A stretch of DNA of 64,000 nt from DATARN01 sp963851105 (GTDB taxonomy: Bacteria > Actinomycetota > Acidimicrobiia > Acidimicrobiales > Palsa-688): assembly GCA_963851105.1 (NCBI GenBank), contig CAWKNP010000002.1, positions 310,001-374,000 on the forward strand. Reading direction: 5' to 3'. Shown piece by piece: positions 25,272-33,972 of the stretch (within the stretch, counting starts at the first letter, position 1; each line of letters begins with the position of its first letter). The notes below the pieces were generated by a model. The model was not told where the DNA came from, did no database searches, and worked only from the letters and a program-made list of their open reading frames with translations. The translations under genes and the position numbers were made by a program.

Positions 25272-25760
25272 CTATCCGGCCGGGAGGCTGACCACTCCCA
25301 CGGCGAAGCCTGTGGCCACGAAGGTCAAAGGCGCCTGGGAGCAACCCGTCGGGGTGCGCATTTCGACAACGGTGATCCGTCCGCCAATCGTGCCGCTACC
25401 GGTGAGTCCGGCATAGCGGCCCGTGCCCGACACGACATTGAATTGACCGGAAATATTTCCTTCTCCCTCGCAGGCGGCGGGATGGAAAGCGAACTGCTGC
25501 GTCCCGTGGCTGGCGAGGGTTATCACGCCATCGGGGAACGTCTGAACGGCGGTATTGGTGAAGGTGCCGTCAGGGAACAGGATGAAGTTGTCATGGACAG
25601 TCCCCACCGCGTTTATCGGACCTTGGGCCACCACCCGGCCCGGTCCCGCGTTTACGGTGATGATCGTCCACCGTTCGTTGTTAGAGGCGGCGCCGGCGGA
25701 AGCGGCGAATCCGCCCATCAACATGCCAACGGCCGCGCAAAATACAAGTAGACGCCTCAT
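25272..25760 (-). CDS. secreted hypothetical protein
   Basis: A 162-residue protein with a cleavable signal (MRRLLVFCAAVGMLMGGFAA SAGA) and a beta-rich body. The segment EGNISGQFNVVSGTGRYAGL followed by TGSGTIGGRITV resembles the repeat core of small secreted actinobacterial proteins, possibly of the allene oxide cyclase-like barrel type, but the family is not certain. Two Cys may form a disulfide. It is encoded upstream of, and in the same direction as, the 792-residue exoprotein, separated by 275 AT-richer bases that probably carry that gene's promoter. Confidence 0.75.
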   Translation of the reverse strand: MRRLLVFCAAVGMLMGGFAASAGAASNNERWTIITVNAGPGRVVAQGPINAVGTVHDNFILFPDGTFTNTAVQTFPDGVITLASHGTQQFAFHPAACEGEGNISGQFNVVSGTGRYAGLTGSGTIGGRITVVEMRTPTGCSQAPLTFVATGFAVGVVSLPAG

Positions 25761-25870
25761 GAGTCATCCTTTGTCATTCGGGAAACTGCGGTCCGAACTA
25801 CACCGAGTCGGTCGTCGTCTGGTGATGATACGAATCTTGCGATGGTTTGTCACTGGCCAAACGGACAACT

Positions 25871-26059
25871 TCAGCTTGGACGGCGACGAACCCCTCGGCG
25901 GATCGACACCACGCCGGCCACCAAGGTGGCGGCGCCGATCACGGCCCAGATGCCCTGCCCGCTCATGAAGGAGCCACCGATCAGGCCCACGCCTTGGCCG
26001 ATCCAGACTCCGCCGATCAGGCAGAGGATGGCACCGAGGACCACGGCGGCGGAGTTCAT
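25871..26059 (-). CDS. small two-helix membrane protein (62 aa)
   Basis: A 62-residue protein of two transmembrane helices joined by a short loop: VLGAILCLIGGVWIGQGVGL, then GGSFMSGQGIWAVIGAATLV, and a basic tail RRGVRRRPS. The pattern G-W--QG-G---GSFM-G---WA--G matches a widespread family of very small actinobacterial membrane proteins that I recognise but that has no known function. It diverges from the sialidase-like exoprotein gene. Confidence 0.65.
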   Translation of the reverse strand: MNSAAVVLGAILCLIGGVWIGQGVGLIGGSFMSGQGIWAVIGAATLVAGVVSIRRGVRRRPS

Positions 26060-26254
26060 AGGGCGCTGAGGCTACCGGGCAAGCCCCGCCACGGTCCCTC
26101 AGGTGCGCCCGCTTCCGCCACCTCGGACGTGCGCTGCAACGATCTGGGCGCCGTCTTGGTACAAGCCGGGCCGCAAGGACCGCCCGCGGTCACTGGGTGG
26201 CGCTAGGTTCGACGAGGTCGGGAAGCATTGGCAGATGGTTCGGGAGGAGGCGTT

Positions 26255-28171
26255 ATGCGACGGGTGATGTGGGTGGTCGCGCTCGCCATGGTGGCAGCAG
26301 TCACAACCGGCGGCAGCCTTTCAGCGGCCTCGGCCGCGGCCGCACCGGGCCCCAGTGTGGTGGTCAACGGCGGCTTCGAGAGCGGCCGCCTCAATGGCTG
26401 GACGACGAGCGGGACTACGGCCGCGGCCAGCCCCGGCCATAGCGGCACATTCTCGGCCCGACTTGGGTCCACGGTGGCAACCAATGGCGACAGCGCGATC
26501 CAGCAGACCGTGACGGTTCCATCCGGCGCCACCTTGAGCTTCTGGTACCAGCCGCACTGCACCACGAGCCTGCCGTCCACCGACCGCGAGCAGATGCAGG
26601 TGCGCAAACCGGCGGGCGCAGTGCTGGCGACGGTGCTCGACACCTGCGCCAATTCGACCGTCTGGACGCATGCCACCCTCAACATGAGCGCGTTCGCGGG
26701 CCAGGTCGTGGTGCTGTGGTTGAACAACCACGATGACAACCTCCCAGGCGCCGCGACGTACACCCTTTTCGACGATGTGTCGCTGCGCGGCGTGACGACC
26801 GCGCCGACACTGGTGCAGCTGAGCACCGATCCCTACACCACCACCGGCAGCCAACACGCCACCGAGGTCGAGCCGGACACCTTGTCGATTGGCGCCACCA
26901 TGGTCTCGGTGTTCCAGGTCGGCCGGTTCACCAACGGCGGTTCCAACGACATCGGCTGGGCCACGACGACCGACAGCGGCCAGAACTGGGCCCATGGCTT
27001 CCTTCCCGGCATCACAACCTCCCAGGGCGGCGGCACCTGGGCCCGGGTGAGCGATCCGTCGGTCGCCTACGATGCCAAGCACGGCGTCTGGCTGGTCGCG
27101 GGACTCGACCTTGATTCCTCGGCCGTCGGTCGCGGCGTCACCGTCAACCGCTCGCCCGACGGCGTCAACTGGGCCAACCCCGTCCAGGCGGTGACCAGCA
27201 CCACATCGTTCCTCGACAAGAGCTGGGTCGCTTGTGACCGGAGCGCAAGCAGCCCGAACTACGGCAACTGTTACGTCGAGTACGACAACAACTCGAGCGG
27301 CAACATCGTCCTGATGCTCACCTCGACCGACGGCGGCCTCACCTGGTCGGCGCCACGCATGACGGCGGACATCGCCCGGGGACTCGGCGGTCAGCCGCTC
27401 GTCCAGCCGTCGGGCACCGTCGTGGTCCCCTACTGGTCCGACGGGACGGCCGAGATCCGGTCGTTCGTGTCGACCGACGGCGGCACCACCTGGGGTTCGA
27501 GTGTCCTCGTCGCGTCGCAGAGCGACCACGCCGTCGCCGGCGGGTTCCGTTCCGAGCCGCTTCCGAGCGCCGAGATGGATGGCTCAGGCACGGTGTACCT
27601 GACGTGGCAGGACTGCAAGTTCCGCACCGGCTGCCAGGCCAACGACATCGTCCTCGCCACGTCCACGAACGCAACGACGTGGTCCGCAGTGAAGCGCGTC
27701 CCTATCGACGCCGTCACCAGCACCGTTGACCACTTCATACCGGGCATCGGTGTCGACCGCGCCACCAGCGGGTCGTCGGCGCACCTGGCGTTGTACTACT
27801 ACTTCTACCCGACCAGCTCGTGCACGGCCTCGACCTGCCAGCTCGAGGTGGGATACATCTCCTCCGGAGACGGGGGTGCCATATGGAGTCCCGCCTCCCA
27901 AGTCGCGGGGCCGATGACCATGGCGAAGCTGGCGGCGACCACCCTAGGCAGCATGGTCGGCGATTACATCTCCACGTCGTTCCTTGGGGGCCGGGCGTAC
28001 TCGGTCTTCGCGGTGGGGATGGCGCCCTCGGCCGCTCCATTCAACGAGGCGATGTACACCGTGGCGGGAGGCCGTCCTGCCGTCGCCGGCACCGCCCCCG
28101 CCGACGTCTGGGCTCCGAACCGGGCCGGTGCGCCGCCGAAGGCGAAGGGGGCGCCCGCTACCGCCTTCTAA
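26255..28171 (+). CDS. secreted BNR/sialidase-like propeller with N-terminal carbohydrate-binding-like domain
   Basis: A 638-residue exoprotein with signal peptide (MRRVMWVVALAMVAAVTTGG). Residues about 40-185 form a beta-sandwich starting VVNGGFESGRLNGW, as in carbohydrate-binding modules. Residues 200-620 form a sialidase-type propeller with Asp-box-like repeats (TDSGQNWAHG, SPDGVNWANP, STDGGLTWSA, STDGGTTWGS). The catalytic Arg/Tyr set of true sialidases was not identified. The start has GGGAGGAGG 4-5 bases upstream. It is convergent with the acyl-CoA dehydrogenase-like gene, stops overlapping by 4 bases. Confidence 0.85.
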   Translation: MRRVMWVVALAMVAAVTTGGSLSAASAAAAPGPSVVVNGGFESGRLNGWTTSGTTAAASPGHSGTFSARLGSTVATNGDSAIQQTVTVPSGATLSFWYQPHCTTSLPSTDREQMQVRKPAGAVLATVLDTCANSTVWTHATLNMSAFAGQVVVLWLNNHDDNLPGAATYTLFDDVSLRGVTTAPTLVQLSTDPYTTTGSQHATEVEPDTLSIGATMVSVFQVGRFTNGGSNDIGWATTTDSGQNWAHGFLPGITTSQGGGTWARVSDPSVAYDAKHGVWLVAGLDLDSSAVGRGVTVNRSPDGVNWANPVQAVTSTTSFLDKSWVACDRSASSPNYGNCYVEYDNNSSGNIVLMLTSTDGGLTWSAPRMTADIARGLGGQPLVQPSGTVVVPYWSDGTAEIRSFVSTDGGTTWGSSVLVASQSDHAVAGGFRSEPLPSAEMDGSGTVYLTWQDCKFRTGCQANDIVLATSTNATTWSAVKRVPIDAVTSTVDHFIPGIGVDRATSGSSAHLALYYYFYPTSSCTASTCQLEVGYISSGDGGAIWSPASQVAGPMTMAKLAATTLGSMVGDYISTSFLGGRAYSVFAVGMAPSAAPFNEAMYTVAGGRPAVAGTAPADVWAPNRAGAPPKAKGAPATAF

Positions 28172-29178
28172 TCCGACCCCTCCAGCCGCTGGCGCAGCGC
28201 CGCACGGATAGGTGGCCGGCTGGCGAAGACCAGCAGGAAGGCGGCCTCGCGCGCCAGTCGCTGGGGGTGCTCGTCGCGTAGGACCGATCGGCTGCCCGTC
28301 GCCACGACGAGTGCGGCGGCAGTGCGTGCCGCCAGGAGCGACGCATCGGCTCGGGCGACCGCAAGGGCGTCGCGGGCCGCCGTGGCGGCGTGATCGAGGC
28401 GCTCCCGGCAGGCGTCCAGTTCGTCGTCGAGAGGGCTCGGGCCGAGCAGCCGGCAACACCGGCGGGCGACGCCCAGGGCCAGCGAGCCATTGGTACGCAA
28501 GCCCCGGGCGTCGCGGGCGCCCCACTCGCCATAGGCTTCGACGGAGGTGGTCCGTCCCGCGGGGACGAAATGATCCCGGAACGAGACGACGACGGTCACG
28601 CTGGCCTCGACCGCAACCATCCGCAGCCGGGTGGCCGTCAGGCTGGCGGACGCCACCGCGTCGATCAGCAACCAGACGATCGCACCGTCGGGATCAACAG
28701 CGGCGGTGTGCACGACGTCGATGAGTCCCCAACCCGTCACCCAGGGCACATCGCCGTTGACCCGCCAGCCGCCGGCGACGGCCACTGCCGAGACCATCGG
28801 TGCCCCTGGGCGGATCCCCGCGACGGCGATACCTGCCCGCCATTTTCCCCGGCACAGGTCACCGAGATACTCGTCCCGCAGCCCCGGCGTCGCGCTGGCC
28901 GCGACCGCCAGCAGGGCGGAATGATGCTGGATCCACACGAAAGTCGTACTCAGGCATCCGCTGGCGAGGACCTCGATGACGCCGAGCCCGGTCGACGGGT
29001 CGGCGCCCAAGCCGCCCGCGTCGGCCGGCCCAAACAGGCCGTACAGGCCGGCATCGGCCAGCCGGTCGAGATGGCTGCGGGGAACCTGGTCAGCGGCATC
29101 GGTGGCCAGCGCGGTGGGAAAGAGCAGGTCGTCGGCGATGGCGTTGGCGACGTCGAGGGGGGGAAAAGGGGCCATCAT
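28168..29178 (-). CDS. acyl-CoA dehydrogenase-like flavoprotein
   Basis: A 336-residue member of the acyl-CoA dehydrogenase superfamily, shorter than the usual 380-400. The N-terminal helical domain (HLDRLADAGLYGLFGPADAG), the STTFVWIQHHSA segment and the beta domain (AVAVAGGWRVNGDVPWVTGW) are clear. The C-terminal helical domain is divergent and lacks the usual catalytic Glu region. It could be an HpaC/DszC-type monooxygenase-like or inactive relative. The paired ATG codons at 29178/29175 are the likely start, since they place the conserved LDVANAIADDLLFPTALA near the N-terminus. Confidence 0.85.
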   Translation of the reverse strand: MMAPFPPLDVANAIADDLLFPTALATDAADQVPRSHLDRLADAGLYGLFGPADAGGLGADPSTGLGVIEVLASGCLSTTFVWIQHHSALLAVAASATPGLRDEYLGDLCRGKWRAGIAVAGIRPGAPMVSAVAVAGGWRVNGDVPWVTGWGLIDVVHTAAVDPDGAIVWLLIDAVASASLTATRLRMVAVEASVTVVVSFRDHFVPAGRTTSVEAYGEWGARDARGLRTNGSLALGVARRCCRLLGPSPLDDELDACRERLDHAATAARDALAVARADASLLAARTAAALVVATGSRSVLRDEHPQRLAREAAFLLVFASRPPIRAALRQRLEGSD

Positions 29179-29308
29179 GTCTGCAGTGTCGTGAATGCTC
29201 GCGCAGGCGCGCCACGACTCTCGCACAGCCGGGCACGGTTTGTGGGACCCGGGGCTCGGGTAGCTCCGATGTCATCGACACGATCCTGGCCGCCAATCCG
29301 GAGAGGGC

Positions 29309-30409
29309 ATGGAGGTACTGAAGCGCCTCATGCTGGCGATTGACCGGTGGCAGCGTCGCCACCGGATCGTCGGCGTCGCCTACGCGGTCAACAAGAAGTT
29401 CAGCGACGACCAGGCCAACCTGTACGTCGTCGGCCTGGGCTGGTACGGATTCACCGCGATCTACCCACTGCTGCTGGTCATAGTGACCATCTTCGGGTTC
29501 ATCGGCTCGGCGTCGCTCGGCGACGGCATCGTTTCGACCCTGCACCAATTCCCGGTCATCGGCACCGCCTTCGTACCCGGCCAGGGGCAATCGAGCCTGC
29601 ACGGCAGCGTCGCCGGGCTCGTTGTCGGTGTCCTCGGCCTCCTCTATGGCGCCCAGGGCGTGACCCAGACGGCGCAGTTGACTATGGCCGAGGTGTGGAA
29701 CGTCCCGCATTCCAAGAGGGCGGGTTTCCTGCCGCGGATATTACGCAGCCTGGCCGGCCTGGTGATCATCGGTGGCGCGTTCGTCATCAACGCCATGGTC
29801 GGCGCCATCGCCGCTGGGCACGGCCAGAGCTTCTTGATGCGGGCGGCCCTCATCGCCGCCATGCTGGTCGGCAACATCGGCTTCTACTACGCGGCATTGT
29901 GGATCCTGACCCCGGGGTCGCTCGAGGATCGCCGGCTCCTGCCGGGGTCGATTCTCGGCGGGGTCGGCTTTACCGCGCTCACCACCGTGGGGACGGGCCT
30001 GGTGCAGCATCAGCTGAAGCACACCAGCAACACCTACGGCGCCTTCGCGTCGGTCATCGGTGTGGTGACCTACCTGCTCCTCCTGGCCAAGTTGAGCGTC
30101 TTCGCGGCAGAGTTGAACCCGGTGGTGGCGCGCCACCTTTGGCCCCGGGCACTGCCCATGGCGCCGCCGACCGAAGCCGATGAAAAGGTCTTGCGGGCCC
30201 AAGCCCACGAGCAGCAGCGCCGGCCCGATGAGCGCATCGGCGTCGGTTTCGAACCGGATCCAGTGGTCGAGGCGGCGGAGGACGCAGCCGACGAGGGCGG
30301 CGAGAATAACGGCCGTCGTGACGGCGCCACCAGGAGCGACGGCAACGGCGGCCGGAGCCGGCCGCCCAAGCGAACCGATCTGTCGACCGTCGAGCACCTC
30401 CGCCGCTAG
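29309..30409 (+). CDS. YihY/virulence factor BrkB family membrane protein
   Basis: A 366-residue protein with six transmembrane helices of the YihY/BrkB family. The diagnostic DDQANLYVVGLGWYGFTAIYPL near residue 35 (shown in parts: DDQANLYVVGLGWY), LLYGAQGVTQTAQLTMAEVW and the late NTYGAFASVIGVVTYLLLLA are all present. The C-terminal 80 residues are hydrophilic and disordered. The family's function is unresolved; it was once called RNase BN by mistake. It stands alone; the 311 bases downstream carry the TetR operators. Confidence 0.9.
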   Translation: MEVLKRLMLAIDRWQRRHRIVGVAYAVNKKFSDDQANLYVVGLGWYGFTAIYPLLLVIVTIFGFIGSASLGDGIVSTLHQFPVIGTAFVPGQGQSSLHGSVAGLVVGVLGLLYGAQGVTQTAQLTMAEVWNVPHSKRAGFLPRILRSLAGLVIIGGAFVINAMVGAIAAGHGQSFLMRAALIAAMLVGNIGFYYAALWILTPGSLEDRRLLPGSILGGVGFTALTTVGTGLVQHQLKHTSNTYGAFASVIGVVTYLLLLAKLSVFAAELNPVVARHLWPRALPMAPPTEADEKVLRAQAHEQQRRPDERIGVGFEPDPVVEAAEDAADEGGENNGRRDGATRSDGNGGRSRPPKRTDLSTVEHLRR

Positions 30410-30637
30410 TCACGACGGTGAGCGGAGATCCCCCACTCATCATCGTTCGAGTCCACACGCTCGTTACCCCTGCTGGGTCGGAGCCAATACTGCGACAGGA
30501 GAAAGGGGAATGCGTCCTGACGCTCGTGGACCACTTCGTAGAGGGGCGCCGAGGGGGCGGCGGTTGCCGGCGGCGCAGCGGTGACCCGGTGGGGAGGCTG
30601 CTGCCAGAGACTGCCGTGCCAGCGAGGGAAACAATTG

Positions 30638-30651
30638 TTGAACACGTTCAA
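30638..30651. promoter_or_regulatory. operator 1, TTGAACACGTTCAA
   Basis: A perfect 6-bp inverted repeat TTGAAC/GTTCAA with a 2-base centre. An identical copy lies 55 bp downstream, and a -35-like TTGACA (30659-30664) lies between them. The pair precedes an operon that ends with a TetR gene, so autoregulation is likely. The motif fits TNNAACNNGTTNNA, which I remember as the mycobacterial KstR consensus. Confidence 0.55.
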
Positions 30652-30692
30652 AAATCGGTTGACAGGACATATTTTGAGGTGCACAGTTAGTT

Positions 30693-30706
30693 TTGAACAC
30701 GTTCAA
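30693..30706. promoter_or_regulatory. operator 2, TTGAACACGTTCAA
   Basis: Second identical copy of the palindrome, ending immediately before the AAAGGAG ribosome binding site of the first operon gene. A repressor bound here would cover the transcription start or the ribosome binding region. The remaining sequence of 30410-30637 holds no recognised gene. Confidence 0.55.
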
Positions 30707-30720
30707 CAAAGGAGCTGGGT

Positions 30721-31182
30721 GTGGATCTCAACGTGTTGACCTACCTGTTGTACTTGGCGGTGGCGCTTCTCCTCACCCTCTGGGTGGCCCGGGCCTTGCA
30801 CCGTTACGGGAAGGTGTTTCTGGTCGATGTCTTCGAAGGCGACGAGGTGCTTGCTCATGCCGTGAACCAGCTTCTCGTTATCGGGTTCTACCTGCTCAAC
30901 TTGGGCTATGTCGCAATGTTCATGACTTCCCACACCAATGTGAACAGTTCGCGGCGGGTGTTCGAGGTGCTTTCGACCAAGGTCGGTGCGGTGGCGCTGG
31001 TGGTCGGTGCGGTGCATTTTGGCAATATCTGGGCCTTCAACGCCTTCCGTCGCCGGGCCGTGCTGCGAGCCCGGGCCGTCCCGCCTGTGACCCCCAACGC
31101 CTACACCCGGATCGTCGCGCCTGACCCGGCGGCGTGGCCGGGATGGGTAGCACCAGGCGCCCCGCCGGTACCGAGCAGCTAG
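30721..31182 (+). CDS. small membrane protein, first gene of TetR operon
   Basis: A 153-residue protein with three to four transmembrane helices (LTYLLYLAVALLLTLWVARA, HAVNQLLVIGFYLLNLGYVA, VGAVALVVGAVHFGNIWAFN) and a proline-rich tail. The GTG start has AAGGAG with 6-base spacing. No named family was recognised. It is followed by a DCC thiol oxidoreductase (11-base gap) and the TetR gene, all apparently under the two palindromic operators. A membrane function linked to thiol chemistry is inferred. Confidence 0.75.
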   Translation: MDLNVLTYLLYLAVALLLTLWVARALHRYGKVFLVDVFEGDEVLAHAVNQLLVIGFYLLNLGYVAMFMTSHTNVNSSRRVFEVLSTKVGAVALVVGAVHFGNIWAFNAFRRRAVLRARAVPPVTPNAYTRIVAPDPAAWPGWVAPGAPPVPSS

Positions 31183-31193
31183 CTTCCAGCGCC

Positions 31194-31664
31194 ATGTTCA
31201 CGCCGTTGATGGCGGACGCCTGGCTGGAAGGGGAATGGCGGGGCCGGGTGCCGCTGACGGTGTTGTATGACCGGCGGTGCCCGTTATGCCTGAAGCTCCG
31301 GGCGTGGCTGGCGGGACTGCCGACCGTCGTTCCCATCGAGTTCGTGCCGGCCGCCTCAGCCGAGGCGGTCGCCCGCTTTCCCGACTTGAACCACTCCCGG
31401 ACCGTCACCGTCCTCACCGTGGTGGCGGCCGACGGGGCGGTCTTCGCGGCCGAACGGGCTTGGTTGGTGTGCGCATGGGCCCTTCCGTCGTGGCGGCCGG
31501 TGGCCGAGCGCCTCGGCACCCGGACCGGCCTGCCGTTGGTCGCGGTCGTCGCTCGGGCCGTCGACTGGTACCGCCACCGCCTGATCGCCCGGTCCTACCG
31601 TGAGGGCTGTGTCCGATGCCGTAGCACCGCCCCACCGCCCTCGTCCCCGAAGCATCGTGGCTGA
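31194..31664 (+). CDS. DCC1-like thiol-disulfide oxidoreductase (DUF393)
   Basis: A 156-residue DUF393 protein. The family motif is VLYDRRCPLCLKLRAWLA, where CPLC is the predicted redox-active CxxC, preceded by a basic pair as usual. The central strand-helix pattern (TVTVLTVVAADGAVFAAERA) fits a thioredoxin-like fold. The C-terminus adds YREGCVRC, a second Cys pair not needed by the family. ATG 31194 is chosen over an in-frame ATG at 31209. It overlaps the TetR gene by 8 bases. Confidence 0.85.
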   Translation: MFTPLMADAWLEGEWRGRVPLTVLYDRRCPLCLKLRAWLAGLPTVVPIEFVPAASAEAVARFPDLNHSRTVTVLTVVAADGAVFAAERAWLVCAWALPSWRPVAERLGTRTGLPLVAVVARAVDWYRHRLIARSYREGCVRCRSTAPPPSSPKHRG

Positions 31665-32340
31665 CCCGAGCACCGCCGTGAAGTCGCCCAAGGCGACGCG
31701 GACCCGAGCCACGATCCTCGAAACCGCCCTGCGCCTGTTCCGGGAAAATGGCTACGACAACACCACCATGCGGACGGTGGCAGCCGAAGCCGGGGTTTCG
31801 GTGGGCAACGCCTACTACTACTTCGCCTCGAAGGAACATCTAATCCAGGCGTTCTACGACCAGGTGTATCTGCAGCATGAGGCAGCATCCCGGCCCATTC
31901 TGCTGTGCGAGACGGACCTGACGGCCCGGATGATTGGAGTCATGGAGGCGTGGCTCGACCTCATGGAGCCCTATCGCTCCTTCGCCGGTACCTTTTTCAA
32001 GAACGCGGCCGAGCCCACCAGCCCGCTCAGCCCGTTCAGCGCCGAGTCCGCACCCGCACGCAGCGCCTCAATCGCCCTGTGGCGGGAAGTCCTCGACGGC
32101 TCCGACATCAAAGTGACCAAAGTGTTGCGTTCCGAGCTGCCTGAGCTGCTGTGGCTGTACTTCATGGGGATCGTGTTGTTCTGGGTCCACGACAGCTCCG
32201 AGCACGCGGCCCGGACCCGTCTCCTCGCCCGCCGGACCGCACCCATGGTCGTTCGGGGAATCAGCCTTAGTCGGCTACCGGTGCTCCGGGCCACGATCAC
32301 CGACATGATCGGCTTGATCGACGAGCTCAAGGCGCTGTGA
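31657..32340 (+). CDS. TetR/AcrR-family transcriptional regulator
   Basis: A 227-residue TetR-type repressor. The DNA-binding domain is residues 10-60: TRATILETALRLFRENGYDN, then TTMRTVAAEAGVSVGNAYYY with the recognition helix and the YYFASKEHLIQAFYD turn. The remaining helical domain would bind a ligand, unidentified. The GTG start overlaps the DCC gene by 8 bases. Being last in the operon, it would repress itself through the two TTGAACACGTTCAA sites. Their similarity to KstR sites suggests a lipid or steroid effector, which is inference. Confidence 0.92.
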   Translation: MADPSTAVKSPKATRTRATILETALRLFRENGYDNTTMRTVAAEAGVSVGNAYYYFASKEHLIQAFYDQVYLQHEAASRPILLCETDLTARMIGVMEAWLDLMEPYRSFAGTFFKNAAEPTSPLSPFSAESAPARSASIALWREVLDGSDIKVTKVLRSELPELLWLYFMGIVLFWVHDSSEHAARTRLLARRTAPMVVRGISLSRLPVLRATITDMIGLIDELKAL

Positions 32341-32419
32341 TCCTGGACCGCCGCCGAGGGCCGAGAGCGGCCCGCGGCGAACGATCCGTCCGCTTGGTCG
32401 TTCGGCCACGGATCATGGG

Positions 32420-32704
32420 ATGATGATTCGCGGCGCCTTCGACTGGATGTTCCGGAACCGCAATACCGGTGGGATCACCGTCGTTCAGTTTCCCAATATG
32501 GCTTTGGCGGTGTTCCTCCTGGCGAGTGTCGTGCGCCTGATCGTGAAGCCATCGGGCAGCGCGGCCACGGTTTTCGATGTGGTGGGGAGCGGGGCGCTGC
32601 TGGTGTGGGCGCTCGACGAGTTGATCCGGGGCGTCAACCCGTGGCGCCGGATGCTCGGCGGGGGGATGGTTGTCTGGGAGGCGCTGCAGCTACTAGCCCG
32701 CTGA
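32420..32704 (+). CDS. small membrane protein (94 aa)
   Basis: A 94-residue protein with a hydrophilic start (MMIRGAFDWMFRNRNTGGIT), two transmembrane helices (ALAVFLLASVVRLIVKP and VVGSGALLVWALDELIRG) and a short tail. I believe similar proteins of unknown function occur in actinobacteria, but no family name was recalled. It starts 80 bases after the TetR stop and may be a separate unit. Confidence 0.6.
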   Translation: MMIRGAFDWMFRNRNTGGITVVQFPNMALAVFLLASVVRLIVKPSGSAATVFDVVGSGALLVWALDELIRGVNPWRRMLGGGMVVWEALQLLAR

Positions 32705-32799
32705 ATCGGGACGCCCCTCCTTCCCGGCGAGGGTGGAGCCAGGGGGCAAGTGGTCGTGGCGGCGTCGGCGATGCGGGAACCGACAGGCCCGCTCGGTGG

Positions 32800-33080
32800 G
32801 TCAGTCTGCGATGAGCTCGATTCGGTCGAAGAAGTCATCGAGGGAGGGGGCGGCCCAAGTCACCACGGCCCAGTCGGAACTTGGGCCGTAGTCGAAGTCG
32901 ATGATGCTCACCCTGCCCGGTAGAGGTCCGTTGAGAGCGACCACGTAATAGTTGCGGGAGGCGTCAACCGCAAATGGAACGTGTTTCCAATTCGCTCAGC
33001 GAGTCGGCGGTGTCGAGAACCGACTTCAGCGGTGCGTCGTGTAGAGATATGAGATGGATGGAACCGTGGGAGCGAAAAGG
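32800..33080 (-). pseudogene. frameshifted SMI1/KNR4-like remnant
   Basis: On the minus strand one frame reads HLISLHDAPLKSVLDTADSL and then stops. The adjacent frame continues NWKHVPFAVDASRNYYVVAL, then RVSIIDFDYGPSSDWAVV and ends FDRIELIAD with a stop. Together they resemble an SMI1/KNR4 domain (W-PFA-D---NYY-V, V--IDFDYG) broken by a shift near 32990. Such domains are often immunity proteins or solitary proteins. The interval 32705-33390 holds no other convincing gene. Confidence 0.35.
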
Positions 33081-33390
33081 CGCCCATCTGGCGGCGGCCA
33101 GCCAGGGAGCCGAGTCCCAAGATGTTCTCGAGAACAGGTTGCACCGGGATCTGCGCTGGGAGCATCACGCTCGCCGATGTACCAGACCGAAATCGCGACC
33201 AACTGGGCTACGGCAAAATAGCCCAACCAGACGTAATCTCCGGCGTTCAGGGTCTGACCCGTAGTGACTGATTCCCAAAAGCATCGAGTTGCCCATGGTT
33301 ACACGCGCCCGAACGTCGAAAGCATTAGCGCTGGGCCATTACGTTCTTCCCGCTCCGAATGGCGGACAAGAGTCTAGGTCAGAGAGGCTG

Positions 33391-33972
33391 CTACTGGTGG
33401 CTGTGGAGCTTGTCAATGGCGGAACGGGCGGCGTCGCGTACCCGGTCGGCGACGGCTGCGATCCCTCCGGCGGCGATGTTGCCCGGCGGGGTGTTCGGGG
33501 CGTGGGGATGGGGGTGAGTCGGCGCGGTCGCCTTGGCCGTGCGGTAGGCAGAGGCCAGGGCGGCGGAGCGCTCGTCGCTGAGATGCCGGCGGAGTTCGGG
33601 GAAGACCTCGGCCTCCTCCGCCTGGGCGTGGGCCAATGCCTCGTCGCGCAAATGGGTCATGGACTGCGCGAATTCGGGACCGCGGCGATCCATGCGCTCC
33701 ATCTTGGCCAGCAGTTCTTCGGCCTTCTGCTGCTCTGCGATCCTGGGCTCGGCCAAGGCGTCGCCGCCGGGTACCTCGCGGCGCAGCGCTGGGTAGACGA
33801 TCTCTTCCTCGGCCACCTCGTGGCCGACCAGCTCGTGAACCAACGTGTCGAACAGCTCCGATTGGTCCGCGTCGGGGGCACCAATTCGTCCCAGCAGCGT
33901 CTCGGCCGCCTTGTGGTCCTCCAACAACACCGCCACCAAATCTCTCGCCTGCCCGTCAGCCGCGTCCGCCAT
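33391..33972 (-). CDS. hemerythrin HHE-domain protein
   Basis: A 193-residue four-helix di-iron protein. Metal ligands are visible in LLEDHKAAETLL, LVHELVGHEVAEEEIVYPAL, and MTHLRDEALAHAQAEEAEVF. The C-terminal 45 residues form a His/Pro linker (PTHPHPHAPNTPPGN) and a helix. A close paralogue with a matching C-terminal tail lies at 57751-58293. ATG 33972 has GGAGG 5 bases upstream. Oxygen, nitric oxide or redox sensing are usual roles. Confidence 0.9.
   Translation of the reverse strand: MADAADGQARDLVAVLLEDHKAAETLLGRIGAPDADQSELFDTLVHELVGHEVAEEEIVYPALRREVPGGDALAEPRIAEQQKAEELLAKMERMDRRGPEFAQSMTHLRDEALAHAQAEEAEVFPELRRHLSDERSAALASAYRTAKATAPTHPHPHAPNTPPGNIAAGGIAAVADRVRDAARSAIDKLHSHQ

Noticed and set aside
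28168..29226. Longer start for the acyl-CoA dehydrogenase-like gene at 29226
   Set aside because: The extra 16 residues are not family-like; the ATG pair at 29178/29175 fits the normal N-terminus.
30638..30706. LexA/SOS boxes
   Set aside because: The half-sites GAAC/GTTC are separated by 2 bases, while the actinobacterial SOS box needs 4. A TetR gene in the operon explains them better.
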